The notes under the pieces: model-generated | The model's database searches: none | What the model was told of the DNA's origin: nothing | Seen by the model: the letters and a program-made list of their open reading frames with translations, nothing else | Made by a program: the position numbers and the translations under genes | In this document: positions 27,500 to 38,555 of the stretch, in pieces | Layout of the letters: every line of letters begins with the position of its first letter | How positions within the stretch are numbered: position 1 is the stretch's first letter | Source of the DNA: JAENVU01 sp963765075 | GTDB lineage: Bacteria > Actinomycetota > Acidimicrobiia > IMCC26256 > JAENVU01 | Reading direction: 5' to 3' | DNA: 64,000 nucleotides | Assembly (NCBI GenBank): GCA_963765075.1 | Contig: CAVXVA010000003.1 | Location: forward strand, 1-64,000

Positions 27500-28093
27500 T
27501 CAACGAGTCCGTTGCTCGCCGAGATGAGCGATGTCGTTGAAGCCGAGGAGACACGGCATCCGATTCGGCGCGCCGATACGCGAGATTGATGCCACATCGA
27601 GGTGCATACGCCACGCCAGCAGCGGTTCGGCGCCCATGGCCCAGATCGCCGCGGCCTTGATCGGTGACACGTGGCTCACCGCCACGACCGGCGGGCCGTC
27701 GATGAGGGGTTCGCACCACTCCCTGACGCGCTCACCCACCGTTTCGAGGCTCTCACCGTTGGGTGGGGCAAATCCGGCGTCCTGACGCCAGCGAGCCAGC
27801 GCGTCGGCCGGGAGGTCCGCGAACGACCGCTCGTCCCAATCGCCGTAGTCCATCTCGACGAGCCGGTCCTCGACTTCGACCTCGAGCCCGACGGCCGCGG
27901 CGATGGCCGTCGCCGTCTCGATCGCTCGCCGGAGTGGGCTGCTCACGACCCGCTCGATCTCGACCGCGCGCAACGCCCGGGCCAGCGCGTCGGCTTGCGC
28001 CCGACCACGGTCGGTCAGCTCAGGATCGGCCCGACCGAGTGCGAGACGCGCTCGGTTGGCCGCGGTCTCGCCATGACGAACGAGGTAGATCAC
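27500..28093 (-). CDS. Histidine phosphatase (CobC/phosphoglycerate-mutase-like)
   Basis: This 197-residue enzyme has the catalytic RHG motif in YLVRHGETAANRARLALGR, the second Arg in SSPLRRAIETA, Glu in EMDYGDWDERS and His in AVSHVSPIKAAAIWA. It overlaps the membrane-protein gene by 4 bp. In mycobacteria a CobC-like phosphatase is fused to RNase HI; here the two are separate genes in the same operon. The substrate is unknown. Confidence 0.88.
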   Translation of the reverse strand: MIYLVRHGETAANRARLALGRADPELTDRGRAQADALARALRAVEIERVVSSPLRRAIETATAIAAAVGLEVEVEDRLVEMDYGDWDERSFADLPADALARWRQDAGFAPPNGESLETVGERVREWCEPLIDGPPVVAVSHVSPIKAAAIWAMGAEPLLAWRMHLDVASISRIGAPNRMPCLLGFNDIAHLGEQRTR

Positions 28094-28566
28094 CGAACTT
28101 CCTCCAATCGGCCGGAACGGGTGAACTCGGCCCGCGCCGCAGGCTGATTGAGCCCGAATCGACCGGCTGACCAGCCGATCACAGCCAGACCGGCCGCCTC
28201 ACCCAGCACCAGCAGCGTCGGCGGCGGGAGCAACCCGACCTTCCCCATCTCGGTCCCGAGCAACGGCCAGAGAAAGGACTGGTCGTGGAGGAAGGCGCCC
28301 GAGAGGACCAAGCCGCAGAACCAGCCGATGGGGAGACAGACCAGGCGGCGGCGCAGCATGCGGGGCCGCCCGATCGTCCCCACCATCACGACCGCCAACG
28401 CGACCACGGCCACGACGAGTGAGTGCCCCGGGCCGAACCGGCCCCAGGCCGCGTCGATGATCAGCGGAAGGAGCGCACCGAACCCGATGAGCCGGTAGTC
28501 GAGGCCGCGGCTGCGGAACACTTCGAAGACTGCGAGGATCGACGGGCCGATGAACCAGAAGAACAC
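28090..28566 (-). CDS. Membrane protein of unknown function
   Basis: The protein has 158 residues with four or five helices (FFWFIGPSILAVFEVF, LIGFGALLPLIIDAAW, LVVAVVALAVVMVGTI, GWFCGLVLSGAFLH and LLVLGEAAGLAVIGW). It is sandwiched between RNase HI and the histidine phosphatase and overlaps the latter by 4 bp. Weak resemblance to metal-dependent hydrolase-like membrane proteins is not enough for a name. Confidence 0.6.
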   Translation of the reverse strand: MFFWFIGPSILAVFEVFRSRGLDYRLIGFGALLPLIIDAAWGRFGPGHSLVVAVVALAVVMVGTIGRPRMLRRRLVCLPIGWFCGLVLSGAFLHDQSFLWPLLGTEMGKVGLLPPPTLLVLGEAAGLAVIGWSAGRFGLNQPAARAEFTRSGRLEEVR

Positions 28567-28576
28567 GGATCGCGTC

Positions 28577-29029
28577 TCAGGAACCGGGTGCGTCGAGTGC
28601 GAGATTCACCAGCGCATCCGCTTCGACATTGTCTTCGCGGTATACGTGTTGCAGGTCGACCTCGGCGTAGGTTCCGAGCAGTTTCATCGCCTGCTGGTAC
28701 AGCGGCCGGAGCCCCTCGTTCTTGACCCGATAGCGACCTTCGAGTTGGCGAATCAGGAGCTGCGAGTCGGCCCGCACCTCCACCCGCCGGGCCCCGAACT
28801 CTGCCGCCGCCTCCAGGCCCGACACCAATGCTTGGTACTCGGCGATGTTGTTGGTCGCGATGCCGATCGTCTCGCTCACCGTGGCGAGCACGCGGGGTGG
28901 TTCGTGGGACGCGTCGAGCACGACGGCGCCGATCGCCGCCGGACCGGGGTTGCCTCGCGACCCTCCGTCGCAGAAGATGCGGATCGTCGCGATGTCGGGC
29001 TCGAAACCGGGCAGCGGCTCGGTGATCAT
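28577..29029 (-). CDS. rnhA: Ribonuclease HI
   Basis: This 150-residue enzyme cleaves RNA in RNA-DNA hybrids. The catalytic carboxylates are in IFCDGGSRGNPG (Asp), NNIAEYQAL (Glu), RADSQLLI (Asp) and EDNVEADAL (Asp). I chose the ATG at 29029, which overlaps the stop of the upstream zinc-ribbon gene (ATGA); a start at 29056 is also open. Mycobacterial orthologues carry a C-terminal phosphatase that is absent here. Confidence 0.9.
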   Translation of the reverse strand: MITEPLPGFEPDIATIRIFCDGGSRGNPGPAAIGAVVLDASHEPPRVLATVSETIGIATNNIAEYQALVSGLEAAAEFGARRVEVRADSQLLIRQLEGRYRVKNEGLRPLYQQAMKLLGTYAEVDLQHVYREDNVEADALVNLALDAPGS

Positions 29030-29748
29030 CGAGTGAGTACCAAGATCGCACCGCAATTGTCGCAGTGCGAGACGGGATCGCCATCAGCGGCGTGGCGCAT
29101 GTGGTCGACCTCGGTGGCCGGGATCGTGAGCCGGCACCCCTGACACGTCTGGCCCACCAACCGAGCCACCCCGATGCCCTTCGCCGCCGCGCGACACCGC
29201 TCGTAGGCGGCCAGCAATGGATCCGAGATGCCCGACGCCGCCTCGGCTCGAGCCGCTTCCTCGCTGGCGATCTCGCCGTCGATCACCGCCTCGGCCGCCG
29301 CGATCGCGGCTCGGGCCCGGTGAATGTCGGCTTCGGCGGCCTCCATCTGGGTGCCGAGCGCCGCGAGGTCCGCATCGACCGCTTCCTGCTGCTCCATGAA
29401 CTCGAGTTCGCGGTCCTCCAACGCCCGTTGGTGTCGGCGAATCTGCTCGAGGTCCGCTTGCATCGCCTGAAGTTCCTTGGGCGAGGTGACGGTGCCCGAA
29501 TACATCGCCGCGTCGACCTCGTCGGCCTTGGCCTGCGCGGCACTGGCTTCGTCTTCGAGGCGCTTCACATCGCGCGCCACCTCGTCATGACGGGCCCGGA
29601 CTTCACCGATCGGCGCGGCGAGGCCTTTGATCACAGCCTCCGCGGCGGTGACCACCTCCCGCTCGGGAAGGTTCGCTCGGCGATGCCGGAGCTGATCGAG
29701 CATGGTGTCGTGGGCTTGGACCACGAGAAGCTGTTCGAGCGCAGTCAT
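29026..29748 (-). CDS. Coiled-coil C4 zinc-ribbon protein (zf-RING_7/Rv2229c type)
   Basis: The protein has 240 residues. Residues about 25-165 form a long heptad-rich coiled coil. The C-terminus holds CQGCRLTIP and HCDNCGAILVL, a four-Cys zinc ribbon. Such proteins sit beside RNase HI and Nif3-like genes in many actinobacteria. Nucleic-acid or ribosome binding has been proposed for relatives, but nothing in the sequence proves the role. It overlaps rnhA by 4 bp. Confidence 0.85.
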   Translation of the reverse strand: MTALEQLLVVQAHDTMLDQLRHRRANLPEREVVTAAEAVIKGLAAPIGEVRARHDEVARDVKRLEDEASAAQAKADEVDAAMYSGTVTSPKELQAMQADLEQIRRHQRALEDRELEFMEQQEAVDADLAALGTQMEAAEADIHRARAAIAAAEAVIDGEIASEEAARAEAASGISDPLLAAYERCRAAAKGIGVARLVGQTCQGCRLTIPATEVDHMRHAADGDPVSHCDNCGAILVLTR

Positions 29749-29793
29749 CAGCCGACGAATCTATCGGGCCGCCGTCACACCAACCGACGGGGC

Positions 29794-31888
29794 CTACGGA
29801 CCCGCGCCCGTGGTCGAGGTCGTCGGTGCCGTGGTGGGCGTGGTCGCGACGGTTGACGTGGTCGACTCGACGGGAGCCGGGATCGAACTGGCGGTGGTCG
29901 ACGGGGTGCCGACGAAGTCGCCCACCGTCTCGCCCCGACCGCCCTTCGGGTTGATCCGGGCCGCCTTCGGCCAGAGCGACTCGTCGGGCTTGATGAACGG
30001 GATGATCGGCGATCCCTTCAACGCCTCGGTCATGAACCGCTGCCAGATGATCGTCGGGTAGGTGCCGCCGTAGACCGGCCCGAGGTTGCCGACCCCCCGC
30101 GCCATCGATGCGACGGGAAAGAGTTCGGCGTCCTCGTACTGCGGGTGACCCATCCAGACCGCCGCGACCAATTGCGGCGTGTATCCGGCAAACCAGGCGT
30201 CCACCTGTCGGTCCACGGTCCCGGTCTTACCCGCCAAGGGCCGATCACCGAGTTTGGCGCGGGGCGCAGTGCCCTCGGTCACGTGGCTCAGCACATCGGT
30301 CACCGTTCGGGCCGTCTCGTATCTCAGCACCCTCACCCCGCCCGGCGCCCGGTACACCACGCGCCCGGTGCCATCTTCGATCCGGCGAACGAACACCGGA
30401 GAATGCCTGATGCCATCACCGGCAAACGTGCCGAAGACGGTCGCGACCTCGAGTGGCGAATGCCCGGTCTCCCCGATTCCGATCACGCGGTCGTTGTTGA
30501 CCGGTCGGGTGTACCCCAGCGCCTTCGCCATATCCCGGACCAATGGAGGGCCGACGCTCGTCATCAGGTTGAGGTAGGCACAGTTCACCGAGTTCTTGGT
30601 CTGGGAGTAGAGATCGCTGTAGCCGCCACTGCCGTCACCCGCATTGTTCCCGATGTAGGGCGTCGTCCCCCACGGGTCGTATTTGATCCGGCAGTTGTCG
30701 TTACCGTCGATCGTGTCCTTCGGTGAGTAGCCATTCTCGATCGCGGTCGCCAGTGTGATCGGCTTGAACGTCGATCCCACCTTGCGCCCGGCACCATCGG
30801 TCGCGAGGTTGAAGCCCTGGGCCGTGCCGCGGCCGTCGACCACCGCACGCACCGAGCCGTCCTTCGGATCCATGACCGCCATCGCGGCCCGATACGGGCC
30901 GAACGACGGCTGGATCACGGTGTTGATCGTGGTGAACGCTATGTAGGTCAGGCGCGGGTCGTACTCGGTGAAGACGCGCAGACCGCCGGAGAAGATCGTG
31001 CGTCGACGCGCCTCCGCGTCGACCCCGAGTTCCGGGAGTGTCATGAGTTGACGCAACGCGGCTTCGCCGTACGGGGTGTTGGCCCGCAGTTCGTTATTGG
31101 GACGGCTGATCGCGGGAAGCGGCGTGGCTCGAGCCACCACCGCTTCGGCCTTGGTGATGACGTTCTGGGCCAGCATCCGACGGATCACGTCGTTGCGGCG
31201 CGCCAACGCTTGGTTCGGCGCGTCGAACGGGTCGTACGCGGTGGGGTTCTTGATCAGACCGGCCAGCAACGCGGCGTCGGCCACGTTCAGCTCGCTCAGC
31301 GGCTTCCCGATCAACCGCGTCGCCGCAGCCTTGACCCCGTACGAGTTCTCGCCGAAGTAGACCGTGTTGAGGTACTCCTCGAGGATGCGATCCTTCGACC
31401 ACTCCGCGGTCAGCCGATGCGCGAGCATCGCCTCGCGGATCTTGCGGTCGAGGTCCCGCTTCGGATTCTTGAAGTAGCGGTTCTTGATCAGCTGTTGCGT
31501 GATCGTCGAGCCGCCTTGTTCGATGCCACCGGCCCCGACGTTCGATGCCAACGCTCGGAACGCCGAACGAATGTCGATACCGTCGTTGCGGTAGAAGGTG
31601 CGGTCCTCGGTGTTGATGACCGCCTGACGCATGATCTTGGGCACCTCCCGCAGCGACACCGGTTGGCGATCGAGATCGCCGAGGCGCTCGTACGGCGTAC
31701 CGGCGGAGTCGAAGAGGGTCGTCGGGTCTTCCAACGTTCGCAGCAACGGACCGACCTTGCCGCTGTACTGCGCGCTCGGCAGCCACCGTCTCGACGCCCG
31801 GCGCGAGCGCGACGAAACAGACACCCACGGCAAGACTGCCCAGAGCGAGAATGGTGACGAGTCGGACGAGCCGGTTAGAACCGAACAT
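29794..31888 (-). CDS. Class A penicillin-binding protein (transglycosylase-transpeptidase), one frameshift
   Basis: The start MFGSNRLVRLVTILALGSLAV (31888) gives the cytoplasmic end and membrane anchor. A one-base shift near 31778 joins it to SAQYSGKVGPLLRTL. The GT51 domain shows NTEDRTFYRNDGID (catalytic Glu), GGSTITQQLIKNRY and KIREAMLAHRLT. The transpeptidase shows the active Ser in GSTFKP, SVN in KNSVNCAYL and KTG in AGKTGTV. The protein ends in a Thr/Pro-rich extracellular tail. It polymerises and cross-links peptidoglycan. It lies 56 bp after addA. Confidence 0.9.
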
Positions 31889-31944
31889 GAGGAGTCACCA
31901 GGATCGCACATCGCGGCCCGTCCTCCTTGGCACCCAACCTGAGA

Positions 31945-34900
31945 TCAGGCCGAGGCGAGGTGGTCGCGCACGGCCTCGATACCGAGTTCGGCGCGAACAA
32001 TCCGACGCTCGATCGCGCCATCGGGACTGGCGAAGACGAGCACTCCACTCTGCACCATCTCTCCGGTCGACACCTCCAACGCCGCGGCGTACGCGGCCAG
32101 CTGGATTCGGTATTCGGCCGCTTTGAGTTCGAGCGCCGCGCCACTCGCGACCGCGTCGGTCTTGTAGTCCACGATCACCAGACCGTCGGGAGTTCTGAGC
32201 AACAGGTCGATGTACCCCTCGACGATCTGCTCCCCGATCGGCGCGGCGACGTACATCTCGCGAAAGGCGTTTCCCTCGGCACTCGCACGCACGGCTTCGA
32301 CTCCGATCGGAGACTCGACGACCGATCGGGCCGCCGCGGCGACGTCGGCCGCTCCATCGGTGAGGCCTTCGACCGCGGCCATCGTCGCGGCCAGCGCGTC
32401 GATCGTCTCGATGTCGGAGAAGTCGACATCCTCGAGCACCGCATGCACCGCCCGCCCGAACGCGGTCGCACCGACACCGCGTCGCCACATCGGGACCAAG
32501 GCGTCGGGATCCCGATCCTGGCCCGCGGTCAACGGATCCGCGACCTCATCGTTGTGGCCACCGTCGAAAGACTCGTCGGCACCCTCGTCGTGATGGCCCG
32601 GCCGCGCGCCGGATGCGGAGGCCACCGACTGTCGAATCGCGGTCGCCGACACCGCCCGGGGTACTCGCCCGGCCGCCAACAGTGCCTCGCGGCGCGCAAT
32701 CCACTCGGCTCGGTCTGCGACGACCGCGTCGAACCCCAGCCGCTGACGCGGCGGTATCGATGCGTCGGGTCGGCCCGTCGGCTCCGGTCCCGGCCGCCAG
32801 CACGAATCCGGAGTTGGCTGGGAATGGGTCCACAGTCGTCGCGCGAACGAGTCCACCTTCTCCTGGTGATGGGTGGCGACGAGGAGATGGTCTCGGGCTC
32901 GAGTGCATGCGACATAGAGCAACCGCAACTTCTCTTCGTCGTCCATCTCGGCTTCGAGGTCGGCCAACCGGTCGAAGCCGAGCGTGGCAACACCCTTGCG
33001 GGCCGACAACCCGACCTCGTCCCCATCCCAGAAGACCCGGTAGCGACTCCGGCTCCGGCCCATCTGGGTGGTCATTCCCGACACGATCGTGATGGGAAAC
33101 TCCAGGCCCTTGGCGCCGTGGATCGTCATGATGCGGACCGCGTGATCGTCGGCCTCGGGCAACAACGGCTCGTGAACTCGGGCCATCTCCGACCGTTGCA
33201 ACTCGGCCCAGGCCACGAAGGCCACGAGGTCGCCGGATTGGGACGCCTCGAAGAGGCGGGCCTGATCGATCAAGAACCGGATGCGCCGCCAGGTGTCGCG
33301 CGGCCGGGGCTGGGCCAGGCCCAGCATCAGCACCCGTCGTTCGCGAACGATCCATTCGATCAACGCGCTCGGCGCCGTCCACCATCGCGCCGCGTGGAGT
33401 TCGTCGATGAACGTCAACGCCGCGAGCACCGGATGGTCGCGGGGCAGATCGGGACGCTCGGCTTCGAGATCCCAGGTGCCACCGGCGTGCACGTAGGTGA
33501 CGAGATCGTCGTCGCCACAGGCGAAGATCGGTGATCGCAACGCGGCGATCAGCGCAACCGCATCCGTGCCGTACGCGACCGCCCGCAGCACGGCGAGCAG
33601 GTCTCGGATTTCCTGGGTGTCGTAGACGAGCGTGCCGGTCTCGGCCCGGAACTCGACGTCTTGCTCGCGCAGCGCGTCCATGAGCACGGCCAGCGAGGTG
33701 CGGGTGGGCACCAGGATCGTGATGTCCTCGGGCCGCGCCGGATGCCACTCACCGCCCACCTCGACCGGCCATTCCTCGGGCCGGCGCAGTATCTCGGCGA
33801 CGGCACCCGCGACCGTCGCGGCCTCGAGCTCGCGCAGCGGACCCGCCCGGAGTCCCTCGTCCTTCGCGTGGGGACCACCGAGCAACACGACGCGATGGTC
33901 GGCTGCACCCGGGCCGCGGTGTGGGGTGAGCGGGTCGTACTGCGGACGGCGGCCGGGAATCTCGTCGGCCATGAGGGTGCCGAAGACCTCGTTCACCCAG
34001 GTGAGGACCGGCGCGACGGTGCGGAAGTTGGTCTGGAGCCGCACCGATTCACCGGCGAAGCGATCCCGCGCGGCCAGGAACAGCGCAATGTCGGCGCGAC
34101 GGAAGCGATAGATCGACTGTTTGGGGTCGCCGACGAAGAAGAGACGCTCCGGTTCGACCGTCACCGAATCCCAGGCCGGCACCGGGTCGGCGTCGGACGC
34201 CGACGCGGCGATCAAGGTGGCCAACTCGACCTGAATCGGATCGGTGTCCTGGAACTCATCGATCAGCAGCCGTCGGTAGCGACGGTGAAGACTGCGGCGA
34301 GCCTCGGCACTGGTGCGCAGCAACCGGCGCGCGAATACGAGGAGATCGTGGAACTCCAGCCGTCCGTCACGCAGCCGCTCCTCGGCGGACGCGACGGTGA
34401 ATCGGGCGACCTCACCGGCCAGCACCCGGAGCACGGCGTCGGCGGCATCGTCGCGAATGGCTTCGAGGGTGGCCTCGGCCGCAGCGACCTGGGCTGCGAC
34501 GGCCTTCTTCTGGTCCGTGCCACCCCAGTTGGCCGCCTGGCCCGCTCCGGCGTGCGTCCAGCGTTTCGGAGACTTGGTCCGCCGCGCGACCACTCGGATC
34601 AGCGCCCGGTCCGACCCCTGGGCGAGCGCCCTGGCGACCTCGGCGATCTCGGGACCGAACCCCAGCAAGCGTGCAGCCAGCTTGTCGTCCGGGATCGTCG
34701 CGCAGTGGGCCAGGACGGGTTCGAGCCCGGCGATCGCGACGCTCGCAGCCGCCCGATCCACCTGGGGGTCGGCCACCGGCTCGGAGACGAGCGCGCCCAG
34801 CCGGTCCCAGTTGTCGGCGAACACGGCCGCGACCTCGCGCAGCGACGCATGCTTCGGATCGTCGACCCGAACGTCGAGCAACCGGGCGAGGGTGATGACC

Positions 34901-35379
34901 GGCTGGAGTTCCACGGTGGCGAACATTCGATCCACCTGCTCACGCCATCGATCTCCGAACTCCAGCAAGCTCGCGACTTCGTCGAGGACTTCGACGTTGG
35001 GTGGTAAGCCCGCTTCGATCGGGTGCTCGGCGAGGATGCGCTGGGCGAAGGCATGCACGGTACCGATGGCCGCACTGTCGAGATCGGCCAGCGCGAGTTC
35101 ACATCGGGCGCGCGTCTCCGAGTCGCTGACCGGATCGTGCACTCTCCGCTCGAGTGCCTCCCGGATGCGCGATCGCAGCTCGCTGGCCGCAGCCTCGGTG
35201 AAGGTGATCGCGGCGATCTCCCGCATCGGAACCTGCCGGGTGACGACCAACGACACCACCCGATCGACGAGTTGCTTGGTCTTGCCGGTCCCCGCGCCGG
35301 CCTCCACGAACAGCAGCTCGTCGAGACCCTCGTGGGCGATCCGACGGCGGACGGCGTCATCGATCAGTGCGTCGGTCAC
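31945..35379 (-). CDS. addA: AddA/RecB-like UvrD-family helicase-nuclease
   Basis: This 1,144-residue subunit starts at GTG 35379, overlapping the addB-like stop (GTGA). Walker A is GAGTGKT (28-34), followed by AAITFTEAAASELRSRI (motif Ia), LLIDEFQDTDP (motif II), FFVGDPKQSIYRFRRAD (motif III) and TIHGAKGLEFP (motif V). The C-terminus carries a PD-(D/E)XK nuclease (YIDLLLRTPDGLVIVDYKTD, about residue 1080). With the next gene it should process DNA double-strand ends for recombination. The term AddA is by family analogy; actinobacterial versions diverge from Bacillus AddA. Confidence 0.88.
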   Translation of the reverse strand: MTDALIDDAVRRRIAHEGLDELLFVEAGAGTGKTKQLVDRVVSLVVTRQVPMREIAAITFTEAAASELRSRIREALERRVHDPVSDSETRARCELALADLDSAAIGTVHAFAQRILAEHPIEAGLPPNVEVLDEVASLLEFGDRWREQVDRMFATVELQPVITLARLLDVRVDDPKHASLREVAAVFADNWDRLGALVSEPVADPQVDRAAASVAIAGLEPVLAHCATIPDDKLAARLLGFGPEIAEVARALAQGSDRALIRVVARRTKSPKRWTHAGAGQAANWGGTDQKKAVAAQVAAAEATLEAIRDDAADAVLRVLAGEVARFTVASAEERLRDGRLEFHDLLVFARRLLRTSAEARRSLHRRYRRLLIDEFQDTDPIQVELATLIAASASDADPVPAWDSVTVEPERLFFVGDPKQSIYRFRRADIALFLAARDRFAGESVRLQTNFRTVAPVLTWVNEVFGTLMADEIPGRRPQYDPLTPHRGPGAADHRVVLLGGPHAKDEGLRAGPLRELEAATVAGAVAEILRRPEEWPVEVGGEWHPARPEDITILVPTRTSLAVLMDALREQDVEFRAETGTLVYDTQEIRDLLAVLRAVAYGTDAVALIAALRSPIFACGDDDLVTYVHAGGTWDLEAERPDLPRDHPVLAALTFIDELHAARWWTAPSALIEWIVRERRVLMLGLAQPRPRDTWRRIRFLIDQARLFEASQSGDLVAFVAWAELQRSEMARVHEPLLPEADDHAVRIMTIHGAKGLEFPITIVSGMTTQMGRSRSRYRVFWDGDEVGLSARKGVATLGFDRLADLEAEMDDEEKLRLLYVACTRARDHLLVATHHQEKVDSFARRLWTHSQPTPDSCWRPGPEPTGRPDASIPPRQRLGFDAVVADRAEWIARREALLAAGRVPRAVSATAIRQSVASASGARPGHHDEGADESFDGGHNDEVADPLTAGQDRDPDALVPMWRRGVGATAFGRAVHAVLEDVDFSDIETIDALAATMAAVEGLTDGAADVAAAARSVVESPIGVEAVRASAEGNAFREMYVAAPIGEQIVEGYIDLLLRTPDGLVIVDYKTDAVASGAALELKAAEYRIQLAAYAAALEVSTGEMVQSGVLVFASPDGAIERRIVRAELGIEAVRDHLASA

Positions 35380-38300
35380 GCTTCCGCCTCGGGCATGAGG
35401 TCGTGGAACACCCGGAACTCGGGTGCGGCCTCCTTGGCGTCGTACTGAGCGCCGCGATCGGCCGGACAGACGGCGTCGAAGTCGCAATAGGTGCAGTTGC
35501 CGCCCGACGCATTGAAGAAGTTGGGTTCGCCGGGCGCGGCCGGGAAGATCCCGCCGTCGATCCCGGCAACGATCTGGCCGACGACCGCACGGAAGCGGTC
35601 TTCGGTCGCGCGATCGAGCACGACTCGGTCACGCTGGAATCCGCCGCGCCGGCTGATGTACCAGTACGCCGCCTCGACCGACTCGGCGCCGGACTGTTGC
35701 CGGACCGCTTCCGCATAGAGCGGGAGTTGGAGCCGGCGACCCGCCCAGACCGGGTCGTCCTCACAGCCCTCGGGCGGGCTGGGTTGGCCGCCGGTCTTGT
35801 AGTCGAGCACGACCCGCGTGCCGTCGGGCCGTCGGTCGGTCCGGTCGGCGCGACCGCGGAACCGAACAACGGCGCCGCTCGGAATCGTGACCTCGACGGC
35901 GGGCGCGTCGTCGAACCCGAACGGCACCTCCACCGATTCGGGCACCGCACCCTCCTCGACGCGATACGCCGAATCCCACACCAGGAACTCGACCACATCG
36001 GCCTCGATCTCCTCCCGATGCAAGGCCCAGAGCACCGACTTCCCGGTGATCCCCTTGGCTTCGGCTTCGACGGCGAGTTCGTCGACGATCGTCAGGATTC
36101 GCGGCACCGCCGACGCCGGCCACGGTTGACCCGCCGGGACCTGATCGCCGGTGGGCTTGGCCAACTCCTCGGCGATGAAGCGTTCCAAGACCGCGTGCAC
36201 CAGTGTGCCGCGCGCCAACGGTGACAGTTCGAGGAGTCGTTCCGGCTCCTCCTCGACCGGAACCCGCACCACGTTGGCAAGGAAGTACTTGAACGGGCAT
36301 TCGCACCAGTTCTGCAGCCGGGTGGCCGACACGATCTGGCCGGTCGCCGGCGACGGCACTTGCTCGGCCACCCGGCTGACGTTGCCGTCCCACCGGGTCA
36401 AGGCCGACGACGATCGCCCACGGATCGCATCAATGCCGTGGGCGACGGGCGTCGCCGCGATCAACTCGTGGTCGATCACGTCACCGTCGGCGACCGACGC
36501 GGCCAGCACTCCGAGATCGCGATCGGCCACGGTCGCCGCGAGGTCGATCCGGGTCAAGCCCGCGGCGAACGACGGCACGACGTCGACTCCGGCCGCGGAC
36601 TCGACCGCGTCGAACGTGCTCGCGAACACCCGCTCGCCGCGTTGGAGGGCCGTCGCAGTTTCGAGCAGGTAACGCGACGGCAACCGTTCGCGCGCCGAAC
36701 GGAGGTCGCCGCGGGCGTGAGTGAGCACTCGATGAACGGACCCGGCGGCGAGCGCGGCGAGATAGGCGCGGCGCTGGAGCGCGGCGACGGTGCTCCCGAG
36801 TCGGCAACTCGGACTCCACCGCCAGTTCGCGATCGGCATCGGCGAGAAGCGCGTCCTCGCGCCCGGCTGCGGGGACCACGCCTTCGGCGAGCCCGACGAC
36901 GAACACCGCGTCGAGGTCGAGACCGACGCCGGTCGCCAAACTCGCGCAGAGCACACCTTCGCCGTACCGGCCGATCCGCCCGACCGGCGATCGCAGCTCC
37001 ATCGAGACGGCACTCGCGAAGACCGCAAAGCTCGGGTCGGGTTCCACGGCGTCGAGCACCGCGCAGCGGTCCAGCACGAGCAGTACCTTCGCCAGAGCTT
37101 CACGCTCGGGCGCCGGCCAGGTCGATCGAGCGTCGGCATTACCGAGCAGGTCGGCCAGCACGGTCCGGGTCTCGTGGGCCCGCGCCGCCCAGCCCGTGGT
37201 CTGCTCCATCACGTTCAGCCGAGTGCGAAGGTCGGCGACGAACGCTCGCAGGGCGCGGGTGGCCTGCGCTTCTTGCCGGAACCCTGTCTCCCGCCCGATG
37301 CCCGCCGCCGCCCGATCGTCAGCCTGCTGGTCCAGATCTCGCGCGTAGGCATCGAGGCCGAGTTCCCAACCGTCTCCGTCCACGACTCCGGCTCTGCGCG
37401 AGATCCGATCCCATCGCTCGATGGGGATCGGAGCACCATCGACGCCACGCATCGGGGTGCTGGCGAAGAACGCGACGAGTTCATCGCGGGCGAACTCTGC
37501 GCCGACGAGGTCGAGCACCCGACCGAGTGTCCGCCCGGCCGTCGTGTCGGCGAGGGTGCGCACGGACGGACCGTTGTGGGCGACGGCAGCGGCCTGAAGC
37601 TGCGCGTCGATGGTGCGCGCGTACGGCTCGACCGGCGGATACAGGATCGCCATCCGGTCGAACGGCACTCCGGTCTCGGCGATCGCCAGCAGCCGCCGCA
37701 GCACCGCCCGCACTTCGTCGTCCGGATCGGAGGCGGTGATGATTTCGGTTCCCGTCGGCACCGACCGCGCCTCGGACACGTCGAGCACGACGCCGAGCGA
37801 CCGGCACGCGGCCCGCACGGCATCGTCGGCGGCGTCGTCTCCCGTCAGGCCGACCAGCGCGACGCTCGGCCGGATGCGGAGCACCTCGGCAACGAGCGTG
37901 CGAAGGCGTGGTGGCGTCGGCTGCGGAAGATGCAGCACGACCGCACCCAGTGCGGCGACCGTGACATCACCGGCGGCGACCGCCGCGATCGCGTGATCGG
38001 CCAACGCGTCTTCGTCGGCGAAGTGGTCGAGGCGACGCCGCACGCGCTGACAGATCTCGACCAGGGCCTGCGCGCGCACGGAACCGGCCCGGGCGATCCG
38101 ATCGAGCGTCTCCGGTTGGGCCCGCGACAGTTCGGCGTACCGCCGGGCCAGTGCCCGCTCGGTACCCGCGTGGGTCGCCACCGGACCGAACATGCCGGGA
38201 TCGGCACGGAGTTCCTGGCGGATCGCCGCGATCAACAAGGGTTCGGTGAGCTGTTCCTGGCCGGCGAGCGATGCGCGGGCCCGACCCAGACGCTCGGCCA

Positions 38301-38502
38301 CGGCGTACGGCGTGAGGAACCCGACATTGGCGAGCCCACGGTCGCCGGCAACCACCCGCCGAGCGGCCAGGCCGGCCGCATTCGACGGGACGACCACGGT
38401 CACGGGTCGCAGCCGATCCTCGGCCTGGAAGCCGGCGATCACGCCGGCCAGCGCAGTCGTCGCGGCCGCGCCGTAGCTCACTCCCTGCACCGAATCGATC
38501 AC
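35376..38502 (-). CDS. addB: AddB-like Fe-S nuclease subunit, one frameshift
   Basis: From GTG 38502 (VIDSVQGVSYGAAAT) the first frame reads a degenerate UvrD-like domain to ESELPTREHR at about 36803. A one-base shift leads to VAALQRRAYLAALAAGS and onward. The C-terminal nuclease has LQNWCECPFKYFL, VVLDYKTGG and NCTYCDFDAVCP, the Cys pattern of 4Fe-4S AddB-type nucleases. The total is about 1,040 residues. TACGGT six nt before the GTG suggests a leaderless operon promoter. It heads the probable operon addB-addA-PBP onward. Confidence 0.85.
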
Positions 38503-38508
38503 CGCGGC

Positions 38509-38514
38509 ACCGTA
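38509..38514 (-). promoter_or_regulatory. -10 box of a probable leaderless promoter for addB
   Basis: On the minus strand TACGGT is followed by 6 nt (GCCGCG) and the GTG at 38502. Confidence 0.45.
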
Positions 38515-38555
38515 CCAACCCGGTGAGACCACGCCGGCGGGCCGCGCCGCACCCC

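Noticed and set aside
36790..38526. Very long plus-strand open frames opposite addB and addA (for example 36790-38526 and 33661-35007)
   Set aside because: They are rich in Arg/Gly/His with no domain pattern, as expected for antisense frames of GC-rich genes. The minus-strand proteins have full helicase and nuclease motifs.
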